A DNA stretch of 12,561 nt from Flavobacteriales bacterium (GTDB taxonomy: Bacteria > Bacteroidota > Bacteroidia > Flavobacteriales_D > SKUL01), in NCBI GenBank assembly GCA_007129985.1, contig SKUL01000194.1, positions 1 through 12,561 on the forward strand, read 5' to 3'. Position 1 is the stretch's first letter, and each line of letters starts with the position of its first letter. Shown here in pieces: positions 1-6,638 of the stretch. Both the position numbers and the translations under genes were made by a program. The notes beneath the pieces were generated by a model. It was not told the DNA's origin, did no database searches, and saw only the letters and a program-made list of their open reading frames with translations.

Positions 1-330
1 CGGGCTCATGTTGAATTGCTGGAGTACCTTCAAAGAGAAAATATTCCGTTGGTGGTGTTGGACGCAAAATCGGTATTGCTGAACCCCGAACAGCAGCTCA
101 GAAAACTTTGTGAATTTGCCGGAATTCCGTTTTACGCCGAAATGCTCAGTTGGGAAGCCGGTGCACGCCCCGAAGACGGTTGCTGGGCTCCGTACTGGTA
201 CTCCAATGTTCACCGGTCAACCGGTTTTGGCAGCTACAAGCCAAAAGACAAGCCGTTTCCGGAGCACCTGAAACCGCTACTAAAGGAGTGCATGCCGTTT
301 TACGAGCAACTTTTTGAGTTGTCTGTTTAG
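1..330 (+). CDS. Sulfotransferase-like family protein, C-terminal part (5' end outside window)
   Basis: The frame is open from base 1, so the gene starts upstream; the last 109 codons are present. The visible part looks like the C-terminal end of the P-loop sulfotransferase-like family (Sulfotransfer_5 type), about 240-280 residues when complete. Matching features are a segment resembling 'VLDAKSVLLNPEQQLRKLC', then 'MLSWEAGARPEDGCW', 'YWYSNVHRSTGF' and a tail with 'PFPEHLKPLL'. The N-terminal PAPS-binding loop would lie upstream and cannot be seen, so sulfate-transfer activity is a family inference only. The TTG at base 16 is an internal codon, not the start. The stop codon lies one base from the stop of the convergent response-regulator gene, with no hairpin terminator between them. 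The family call rests on remembered motifs, not a search. Confidence 0.78.
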   Translation, partial: RAHVELLEYLQRENIPLVVLDAKSVLLNPEQQLRKLCEFAGIPFYAEMLSWEAGARPEDGCWAPYWYSNVHRSTGFGSYKPKDKPFPEHLKPLLKECMPFYEQLFELSV

Positions 331-331
331 C

Positions 332-949
332 TCAAAGTTGGTTGAGCATGCTAATGAGATGGGTTCTGCTTTCAGCGCCGGTTTTGAGAAATATGCGCTT
401 GATATGCGACTTTACGGTATGCAAACTTATAAACAACTGCTCGGCCATATCCGCATTGCTGGCCCCTTTGAGTAAGAGGAGAACCACGTCAACTTCGCGA
501 TCGCTCAAGGGGTCAGGAATCACCTTGTTGAATTTTCCAATGCGGGCTTTCATCTCATAATCTGCGTCGGGGTTGTGCAGATTGAAAAAAACAATTTCAA
601 GCGCTGCCTTTAATTGCACCGCGTTGAACGGTTTGAGCAAATACTGTTCAGGGTGAATCTCTTTGGCTTCCGAAAGGGTTTTGTTGTCGCCGGAGGCCGT
701 GAGGAAAATGATTGGAATCGGCTTTTGTTGCCTGATGCTTTGTGCTAGTACAATACCGTCGTTGTGTTTTTGAAGGTGGATATCGAGCAGAGCCAGGTCA
801 ATATCGTGTTCTGCACACAAAGCAAGAGCCGCTTCCATATTGTAAGCAGGGCCTACAACCTGATAACGCAAATCCGTGAGGCAGGAGCAGATATCATCCG
901 CTACCACGGGGTCGTCTTCCACGACGAGAATAGTAGGCATTTTACGCAT
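332..949 (-). CDS. Two-component response regulator, REC plus LuxR-type HTH
   Basis: This is a cytoplasmic transcription factor expected to be phosphorylated by the kinase encoded just upstream. From the ATG at 949 it is 205 residues. The receiver domain covers about residues 5-120. It has the acidic pocket E11-D12-D13, the phosphoacceptor D56 in 'LALLDIHL', T84 in 'FLTAS' and K106 in 'LLKPF'. The LuxR/GerE helix-turn-helix covers about residues 147-205, beginning 'PLSDREVDVV' and containing 'HTVKSHIKRIF'. I prefer 949 (or 940) over the longer start at 994 because the receiver fold begins at MPTILVVEDD and extra residues would lie deep inside the kinase gene. The start at 949 overlaps the kinase gene by 8 bases, which suggests coupled translation. 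Target genes cannot be told from this window. Confidence 0.93.
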   Translation of the reverse strand: MRKMPTILVVEDDPVVADDICSCLTDLRYQVVGPAYNMEAALALCAEHDIDLALLDIHLQKHNDGIVLAQSIRQQKPIPIIFLTASGDNKTLSEAKEIHPEQYLLKPFNAVQLKAALEIVFFNLHNPDADYEMKARIGKFNKVIPDPLSDREVDVVLLLLKGASNADMAEQLFISLHTVKSHIKRIFLKTGAESRTHLISMLNQL

Positions 950-2852
950 CAGGAGGCAGTTCAAATTCCAGTTGGACCAAGGTACCGTTTTCATCCGATG
1001 TTCTGCTGAGCATTGCCCCCAGTTTGTTGCTGAAGAGCTCTACCAGCCTACTGCCTGTGCCATTGATTTGAGGCTCTTGGTCGTAACCTTTTCCATTATC
1101 AGATAGGGACAGGCTTAACCGCCTTCCTTCCAGGTTGATTTTAAGAAGAATCCGTCCGTTGGAGCCGTCCTGAAACGCGTATTTCAATGCATTGGTAGAC
1201 AGCTCGTTAATAACAATTCCAAGTGGAATAGCCACATCTATGTCCAGCTTCATGTCAGGACAAACAAGCTGAAAATCAATGCCGCGTTCCTTCAATGAAA
1301 ATGCACTTTTAAAGTAGCTCACCAATTCGTCGAGATAGGCGCAGATGTCCACTTTGCGGAAATCACCCTGCCTGTACAAATGGTGATGCAGCAGCCCTAT
1401 GGCCTCCACGCTGTCACTTCCCGACTTAAGAACTTTACGGGCGTCTTCATTTTCGGTGCTCCTTCGGTGGAGGTTGAAAACGCTCCTGAGCAATTGCAGG
1501 TTGTTTTTGGTTCGGTGATGCATTTCGCGAATCAGCAGTTCATTGTCTGACAGTGCTTTTTCTTTTGCTGCTACGGCCAGTTTCAATTGGGCGGCCCGCT
1601 TTCTGAGCATCACGGCCAGCACACCACAAACCAAAGCAAAAAGGAGAAAAGCCAGCGCAGCTGCAAGCATACGGCGGTTTCTTGATAACTCATGTTCAAT
1701 TTTCCACTGCTGACCTGCGATGGTCATTTCCTTGTCTTTCAGCTCAAAACGAGCCTGCATTTCTTCTCTCAACTGACGTAAATCACGACTTCTCAGACTA
1801 TCGGCCAGTGAACTATAGGCTCGCCAACTTGAAGCAGCCAGGACTTCATCACCTACTTTATCTGCTGCGAGGGCGCGCTCACGGCTGATCTGTAACAGCA
1901 GTTCGAGGCGGTTGGCTTTTTTGGCATATCGATAGGCCTCTTCAATTTTCGCGAAACCCGATTGCTGCAATCCGTCTTCAACATCCAGGGCTCCGAGATA
2001 TCCCAATCCTGCTGCACGGGTGTATGACTCTCGCTCTCCCAAATCCACCAAACCCGATTCAAGAAAGGTACGTGCCTCTTTCAAATGTCCCAGGTTGTAG
2101 TATGCCGCTCCAATGCCTACATCAATATTGGCGAGATCTAGCTCCTTGCCCTGAAGCAATTTAGCCTCTTCTCTTGCACGCAACAAAGCTTCCAGACTGA
2201 GCTCAAACTGCTCCAAAAAAGAATAGGCCAAACCAATGTTATACAGCGAGTTTACCACACCCCCTCTGTCGCCGTGCTTCTCCTTGAGGCCAAGTGATTT
2301 GGTATATACTTCGAGTGCTTTTTCGTACTGGCCCTGCATGCGGTAAATCACTCCCATATTGTTGAGGATATACCCTTGTTGATCAAAATAACCGAGTGAG
2401 TCGGCAGCTGCATAGGCTTGTGAATAGTAGCGCACAGCTTCCAGGAAATTACCTGAATAGTAATACGATACGCCCAAAGAGCTCAACATATCCACTTTGG
2501 CCTTTCCGTCATTGCTCTCTTCTGCCAGTTGAATGGCCTGCCTGTAGATATGCACTGCGCTGTCGGCGAGTTCCTGCCTTTCATACCCAAGGGCAACTTG
2601 ATAGAGGTTTCGAATTTCACCTCTGGTAAAGCCCAGAGATCGCGCAAGCGTGGCCCCTCTCATTCCGAAATACACAGAAGAATCAGGATTTGAAGAAAGT
2701 TTGTAATAGGCAATATCCCGAAGCAACCATACTTTGTTCGTATCGCTTCGAGAAACCGGTAGTAATTTTTTGAGGCTATCTACCTTGTCTTGTCCGGCGG
2801 ATTGCCCAATTGCGAAAGCCAGTAAAATGGTTATGTGCAGTTTAAATCGCAT
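942..2852 (-). CDS. Membrane sensor histidine kinase: TPR sensor region, HisKA_2 and HATPase domains
   Basis: From the ATG at 2852 the protein has 636 residues. Residues 1-20 form a signal peptide (hydrophobic ITILLAFAIGQSAG then Q21). The start at 2918 would place 22 extra residues before this signal peptide, so 2852 is preferred. Residues about 45-350 are helical TPR-like repeats (for example 'LNNMGVIYRMQGQYEKALEVY', 'SLYNIGLAYSFLEQFELSLEA'), expected in the periplasm. A coiled-coil-like stretch (355-393) leads to one membrane segment (395-416). The HisKA_2 box 'EMHHRTKNNLQ' at 443-453 carries the likely phosphoacceptor H446. The ATPase domain shows the N-box N549-E550 with N554, and the G-boxes DNGKG (585-589) and GTG (598-600). 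The gene forms an operon with the overlapping response regulator. The TPR region probably senses a protein or peptide partner, but the signal is unknown. Confidence 0.93.
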   Translation of the reverse strand: MRFKLHITILLAFAIGQSAGQDKVDSLKKLLPVSRSDTNKVWLLRDIAYYKLSSNPDSSVYFGMRGATLARSLGFTRGEIRNLYQVALGYERQELADSAVHIYRQAIQLAEESNDGKAKVDMLSSLGVSYYYSGNFLEAVRYYSQAYAAADSLGYFDQQGYILNNMGVIYRMQGQYEKALEVYTKSLGLKEKHGDRGGVVNSLYNIGLAYSFLEQFELSLEALLRAREEAKLLQGKELDLANIDVGIGAAYYNLGHLKEARTFLESGLVDLGERESYTRAAGLGYLGALDVEDGLQQSGFAKIEEAYRYAKKANRLELLLQISRERALAADKVGDEVLAASSWRAYSSLADSLRSRDLRQLREEMQARFELKDKEMTIAGQQWKIEHELSRNRRMLAAALAFLLFALVCGVLAVMLRKRAAQLKLAVAAKEKALSDNELLIREMHHRTKNNLQLLRSVFNLHRRSTENEDARKVLKSGSDSVEAIGLLHHHLYRQGDFRKVDICAYLDELVSYFKSAFSLKERGIDFQLVCPDMKLDIDVAIPLGIVINELSTNALKYAFQDGSNGRILLKINLEGRRLSLSLSDNGKGYDQEPQINGTGSRLVELFSNKLGAMLSRTSDENGTLVQLEFELPPDA

Positions 2853-2983
2853 GGTTGGTATACAATAGTACTCCGGAGCAGGATGCAGAACTAGTTTTAG
2901 GGCCTGTAATTCCCGCAAAAGTTAAGAAAAACACCGAACCCTGGCTGGAAAGCCACTAGAAGTTGAGCTATACCAAGCATTTC

Positions 2984-2999
2984 TCAGGGTTTTCCCTGA
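2984..2999. repeat. Perfect 6-bp inverted repeat with TTTT loop
   Basis: TCAGGG, then TTTT, then CCCTGA form a perfect short hairpin. No T-run follows on either side, so it is not a typical intrinsic terminator. It lies roughly midway between two divergent genes and could be an operator or an RNA hairpin in the leader of the + strand unit. Function is unknown. Confidence 0.5.
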
Positions 3000-3011
3000 T
3001 ACAGTAAAACA

Positions 3012-3024
3012 CATGGAATCCATG
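3012..3024. repeat. Perfect 13-base palindrome CATGGA-A-TCCATG
   Basis: Six-base arms are separated by one base. It lies 13 bases after the hairpin at 2984-2999 and 73 bases before the beta-helix start codon. The size would suit a dimeric regulator site, but a 6-base arm pair can also arise by chance. Confidence 0.4.
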
Positions 3025-3096
3025 AAATTCAGGTGAGAATTGGTGCCGAATTTTGTTTCCATGCACAACAGTAAAAACACTTAAACACACATAGCC

Positions 3097-4149
3097 ATGA
3101 AAAAATTCGTCTTTCTACTTTTCACCACTTTAGGTACTACACTTTCGGCTCAAACCACGTGGACGGTTGACAACAGCAGCAGCTCGGGTGCCCAATTCAC
3201 CTCTCTGCAAGGAGCTATTAACGCTGCATCGGTTGGAGATACCTTGTACATCCACCCCTCACCCACCAGCTACGGAAACGTAACGCTCAACAAAACACTG
3301 CACCTCAGGAGCGCCGGGCACTCCCCCCAATACACCAACGGAATGAGCGCATCCATAGGTAATATTACCCTGAATGCTTTAATTGGGGCTCCGGATATTA
3401 CCATGTCTGGACTCGATTTTGGTAACCTTTCAGTTTCCGGCTCACAAAATTACGCCAACCTCGAAATCAGAAATTGCAGATTTACAAAAGTTACCGCGAG
3501 TACAACCGCAGGTGCCTGCGATAACTGGGTAATTGCGGGGTGTGTTATTGTTGGTGCCAACTTCGATAATGTAAACAATTCAAACAGTAACGGTTGGATG
3601 GTAATTAACAACCATATCCATCAACCCAATGGTGGAGAAACATGGACGAGCGTTAGAAACTTTAATGCTTCGGACATTTTCAGAAATAACATCATTGTTA
3701 CCAACCAAACAGGAAATGCCCAGATTTTTCAAGATTGTGTAGGATTGGGAGTTGAAAACTCGATGATTCTTTTCACCAACAACGCTACCGGCATCAATTT
3801 CACAGGTAACAGCATTGTGTTTAATAATTGCCTTACATACCACTATCCCGGAGCCACAATTGCTCCTCTCGATGGAAACAACAACCTGGATAACACAAAC
3901 CCCATGTTTGAGAATATTGGAAGCAATCCGGCCTTTAGCAGCAATAAAAATTTCCAGCTTCAGGCAGGATCACCCGGAGTGAACTATGGCACCGATGGAC
4001 AGGATATTGGCCTGTACGGTAGTTCATTCCCCTTTAACATGTTTGGTTATGCTCCTGATATTCCGTTTACAACCAACATGGAAATTCTAAACAGCGTGGT
4101 AAGTCCGGGGGCTACGCTCAACGTAGTATTTGAAGCCTCAGGTAACTAA
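3097..4149 (+). CDS. Secreted right-handed beta-helix protein without sorting domain
   Basis: The 350-residue product begins with a signal peptide (MKKFVFLLFTTLGTTLSAQ, cleavage after about residue 19). It then has 'FTSLQGAINAASVGDTLYIHP' at about 35-55, the usual opening of right-handed parallel beta-helix (pectate-lyase-like) proteins. The body to about residue 290 is made of short strands rich in Asn, Ile, Val and Gly, such as 'WMVINNHIHQPN' and 'FRNNIIVTNQTG', consistent with stacked helix coils. A 'NPMFENIG...FQLQAGSPGVNYGTDGQDIGLYG' type segment typical of the end of such helices follows. I see no catalytic residues, and many relatives are non-enzymatic surface proteins. It lacks a T9SS C-terminal sorting domain, ending instead in a short 'VVSPGATLNVVFEASGN' strand. 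The next gene starts 12 bases downstream and supplies a sorting domain, so the two are probably one operon. Confidence 0.82.
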   Translation: MKKFVFLLFTTLGTTLSAQTTWTVDNSSSSGAQFTSLQGAINAASVGDTLYIHPSPTSYGNVTLNKTLHLRSAGHSPQYTNGMSASIGNITLNALIGAPDITMSGLDFGNLSVSGSQNYANLEIRNCRFTKVTASTTAGACDNWVIAGCVIVGANFDNVNNSNSNGWMVINNHIHQPNGGETWTSVRNFNASDIFRNNIIVTNQTGNAQIFQDCVGLGVENSMILFTNNATGINFTGNSIVFNNCLTYHYPGATIAPLDGNNNLDNTNPMFENIGSNPAFSSNKNFQLQAGSPGVNYGTDGQDIGLYGSSFPFNMFGYAPDIPFTTNMEILNSVVSPGATLNVVFEASGN

Positions 4150-4161
4150 AATTTCCTTGCC

Positions 4162-5358
4162 ATGAGACTTTTAGCACTCATCATTTCTGCATTCTGGTTT
4201 GGAAGTCTGTTCGCCCAGACCCAAATTATGCAGGCAGAATATTTTGTAAACGACGACCCCGGTATCGGGAATGGTGAGACCATTGCATTGGTGCCCGGTC
4301 AATCTATCAATCAGGACTTTAACGTACCTGTTGGCGACCTTGACGCCGGATTACATTACCTCCACGTGAGAGCGCGCAATAGTGAAGGTAAATGGAGCCT
4401 CTACATGCGAAAGGCTTTTTACATCGGAAACTTCAATTTCGAATCGCAGGTGGTAGCTGCCGAATACTTTATTGACAGCGACCCCGGCCTTGGGAACGCA
4501 ACAGACATTCCTATCAACACCGGGCAGATGCTCAACGAAAGCTTTGATGTTGATCTGACTGGTGTTGAAAATGGATTACATTATCTCCACGTGAGAGTTC
4601 TCAATAGTCTCGGAAAGTGGAGTTTGTACATGCGCAAAGCATTTTACGTGACAGATTTTGAAGGCGATTCAGACGTGATTACAGCCGAGTATTTTATTGA
4701 CAGCGATCCCGGTATTGGTGAGGCCTCCTCATTGGAGGTTAACCAAGGCCCTAACATCAACGAAGTATTTGAAATCCCAATTGGCGAATTGGAAACCGGC
4801 TATCACGTACTGCACATCCGGACCCAAAAATCATCCGGCATTTGGAGTAATTATGCGCGAAGACCTTTTTATGTTCTACCGTTGATTGAAGAACTGTCTA
4901 TTCTTGAAGCTGAGTATTTTATTGACTTGGATCCCGGTCTTGGAAATGGAATACCACTGAGCATTTCTGAGGCACACCAGATAGAGGAAAATTTCAGCAT
5001 TGTTTTGTCGGATACCTTGTCACTAGGCGATCACCTGCTCTACATTCGGGTTCTCAATGAAGCGGAAAACTGGAGTTTTTATGCCTCCGACATTTTCACC
5101 ATTGAAGAGGGCGTTGGCGTGGGTAAAAACAAGCTTGATTTCAACGTGTACCCGAACCCGAGCAGTGGTTTTATCTTTCTTGAAACGGGAGATGTTCAAC
5201 CTGAGTTTGTTCGTATTGTTGACATGACTGGAAAGGTGGTGATGACACCCAACCCACAAGATCGTCAAGTTGATATTCATCGGCTTGCTCCCGGCACCTA
5301 TCTCCTGCAAATTGCAGCGGATGGTAGTTTGTACTCCAAGAAAGTGATTCGTCAATAA
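4162..5358 (+). CDS. T9SS-exported protein with four 75-residue AEYFIDSDPG-type repeats
   Basis: The 398-residue product has a signal peptide (residues 1-19, ending SLFAQ). Four tandem repeats begin at residues 25, 100, 175 and 250, a spacing of exactly 75 residues. Each repeat opens with AEYF followed by an acidic D-x-DPG loop and a G-rich turn. Most have a central '(G)LHYLHVR' strand and close with 'KWSLYMRKAFY' or a variant. The fourth repeat is diverged and has about one inserted residue. A type A T9SS sorting domain follows (about 324-398), with 'FNVYPNPSSG', 'VRIVDMTGKVV' and 'LAPGTYLLQI' before a basic C-terminus. The protein is therefore expected to cross the outer membrane and be attached to the surface or released. 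The role is unknown. The DxDPG loops may bind metal, which is inference. It is co-directional with the beta-helix gene 12 bases upstream and ends at a strong terminator. Confidence 0.9.
   Translation: MRLLALIISAFWFGSLFAQTQIMQAEYFVNDDPGIGNGETIALVPGQSINQDFNVPVGDLDAGLHYLHVRARNSEGKWSLYMRKAFYIGNFNFESQVVAAEYFIDSDPGLGNATDIPINTGQMLNESFDVDLTGVENGLHYLHVRVLNSLGKWSLYMRKAFYVTDFEGDSDVITAEYFIDSDPGIGEASSLEVNQGPNINEVFEIPIGELETGYHVLHIRTQKSSGIWSNYARRPFYVLPLIEELSILEAEYFIDLDPGLGNGIPLSISEAHQIEENFSIVLSDTLSLGDHLLYIRVLNEAENWSFYASDIFTIEEGVGVGKNKLDFNVYPNPSSGFIFLETGDVQPEFVRIVDMTGKVVMTPNPQDRQVDIHRLAPGTYLLQIAADGSLYSKKVIRQ
4234..5103 (+). repeat. Four in-frame 225-bp tandem repeats inside the T9SS gene
   Basis: Repeat units begin at 4234, 4459, 4684 and 4909, each at the Ala codon of the AEYF motif, so the first three are exactly 225 bases with no net insertion or deletion. 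The second and third units are closest in their first part (both 'AEYFIDSDPG'). The first and second are nearly identical in their closing part ('KWSLYMRKAFY'). The fourth is shorter before the sorting domain and more diverged. The DNA has drifted at synonymous positions, so the duplication is not recent. Confidence 0.93.
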
Positions 5359-5375
5359 CGAAATTCAACGACATG

Positions 5376-5415
5376 AACCTCCTTGCCGCTCTTTGGGTTG
5401 CAAGGAGGTTTTTTA
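5376..5415 (+). terminator. Strong intrinsic terminator after the secreted two-gene unit
   Basis: An 11-base perfect stem (AACCTCCTTGC at 5376-5386 with GCAAGGAGGTT at 5400-5410) encloses a 13-base loop and runs into TTTTTT (from 5409), starting 17 bases after the stop codon. On the other strand the stem is preceded by A residues but not followed by T residues, so it mainly serves the + strand. The convergent ADP-ribosylglycohydrolase gene ends at 5427. Confidence 0.92.
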
Positions 5416-5426
5416 TTGACCATATC

Positions 5427-6512
5427 TCAATACCCGGGGTACTTGTTCCACCACTCATCATCAATGTCGAAAGAGCCTCCTTTTACGCCGGTATGCAGGT
5501 CCTCACCCACCTGGCGCACAAGATCGGCGTACATGAGCTTGCGCTTCCACGCGTCTGGCAGGCGCTGCTCTCCCACGATAAAACCCACGAGGTTTCCGGT
5601 TATGGCGCCGGTACTGTCGCTGTCGCCGCTGTGGTTCACGGCCGTGAGAACTGCTTTTTCAAAATTGTTGGGATAGTGCAAGGCGCAAAGCAGTGAAATG
5701 GCCAGAGCCTCTTCGGCTACCCAGGCACCACCAAGACTTTCAATTTCTGTATAGCTCAGGTCTTCTCCCTCAAACCTTTTGTGGAGCTCTATCGCGTTGA
5801 GAACAGCCGTTTGGGTTTCTTGATGACCTACAAAACGCTGCAAAACATTCAGGCTTTTGTCAATGGCGAATGCAAGACTGTCGCCCTGAACCATCAGCGC
5901 AAAAATCATGGCCAGAACACCTGCACTCAAATAGCCCGAAGGATGGCCGTGCGTAATAGCCGAAAGTTCCATGCCTTTGATAAAAGCGAGCTCAGGGTCG
6001 TGTGCAATCGTTAAACCAACGGGAGCTATTCGCATCACTGTACCGCAGCCTTTGCTGTTGTTGATGGGTTCTTTAACGGTGCCCATTTTCCCGCTGCGCA
6101 AAGCGGCCAGACAGGTATTACCGGGAGCACGCTGTTTATGGAGTTCGCGGCGCCGTAGAAGCCAGCCGTCTTCAAATCCGTAAGTATCTACCACGGCGGG
6201 TTTTTCATATCCCTGGGTTTTGAGCCATCGCAGGTATGAATGCCAGGTAATGCTCACTTCTGCCCCACCTATTCCCTTGGCCACTGAGCGCTGCCATGCG
6301 CGAAGCAGTCCCTCGGCGGTAAACAGCAGCATTTGGGTGTCGTCGGTAAACTCGCCCAGCCCATCTTCGTGCTCAACGTACTGCTGCACACCACGTTGGC
6401 CATATCGGGCAAAAATCTCTTCTGCCGACATAAATTCTACAGGGGCTCCAAGCGCATCGCCAATGGCACCACCCATGATGCATCCAATGAATTGATCGAG
6501 GTTTTTTCGCAT
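5427..6512 (-). CDS. ADP-ribosylglycohydrolase family protein (DraG/ARH type)
   Basis: This 361-residue cytoplasmic enzyme belongs to the family that cleaves ADP-ribose from modified proteins or related substrates using paired metal ions. The family fingerprints are in order. They are GGAIGDALG at 14-22, FTDDTQM at 55-61 (T56, D57 and D58 are metal ligands in the family), GCGTVMRIAP at 155-164, a 'THGHP' segment at 187-191, and NHSGDSDSTG at 293-302 with the second metal-binding acidic residues D297 and D299. All key residues look intact, so the enzyme should be active; its exact substrate cannot be told. No ADP-ribosyltransferase partner is present in the window. It lies 126 bases downstream of the glycosyltransferase gene in the same direction and may be read through from it; no terminator is visible in the gap. 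The ATG at 6512 directly precedes the conserved domain. Confidence 0.93.
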   Translation of the reverse strand: MRKNLDQFIGCIMGGAIGDALGAPVEFMSAEEIFARYGQRGVQQYVEHEDGLGEFTDDTQMLLFTAEGLLRAWQRSVAKGIGGAEVSITWHSYLRWLKTQGYEKPAVVDTYGFEDGWLLRRRELHKQRAPGNTCLAALRSGKMGTVKEPINNSKGCGTVMRIAPVGLTIAHDPELAFIKGMELSAITHGHPSGYLSAGVLAMIFALMVQGDSLAFAIDKSLNVLQRFVGHQETQTAVLNAIELHKRFEGEDLSYTEIESLGGAWVAEEALAISLLCALHYPNNFEKAVLTAVNHSGDSDSTGAITGNLVGFIVGEQRLPDAWKRKLMYADLVRQVGEDLHTGVKGGSFDIDDEWWNKYPGY

Positions 6513-6638
6513 GGCTATTGGCTATACAATTTTGTTTTCCTTGTGATTGCCAAGGTAGGGATTTTGCTTGGTTGATCTTCTTCGGGAAGCCATGACCAAA
6601 TGCCTTGCCTGCGCGGAGTTTCCTCGGTAAACAGACTC

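Larger units (their letters stand above)
2853..3096. other. Divergent intergenic region between kinase and beta-helix genes
   Basis: These 244 bases must hold the promoters for the kinase operon (-) and for the secreted two-gene unit (+). I see no confident match to the Bacteroidota promoter consensus in either direction. The best -7 candidates each have one mismatch: TACTATTG on the - strand at 2870-2863 and GAATTTTG on the + strand at 3048-3055. Neither has a good -33 box at the right distance. Three short inverted repeats lie in the middle (2942-2955, 2984-2999, 3012-3024). No open reading frame here looks like a gene. Confidence 0.6.

Noticed and set aside
942..2918. The longer kinase start at 2918
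   Set aside because: It would put 22 residues, including HPAPEYYC, before a clear signal peptide. The ATG at 2852 gives a normal export signal.
4234..5103. The regular 225-base periodicity considered as a CRISPR-like or other non-coding array
   Set aside because: The period is a multiple of three, lies in one reading frame, and conservation is at the protein level with synonymous drift.
5373..5696. Two overlapping + strand open frames of about 100 codons antisense to the ADP-ribosylglycohydrolase
   Set aside because: They begin inside the terminator stem and mirror a gene with intact family motifs. No signal or domain is visible.
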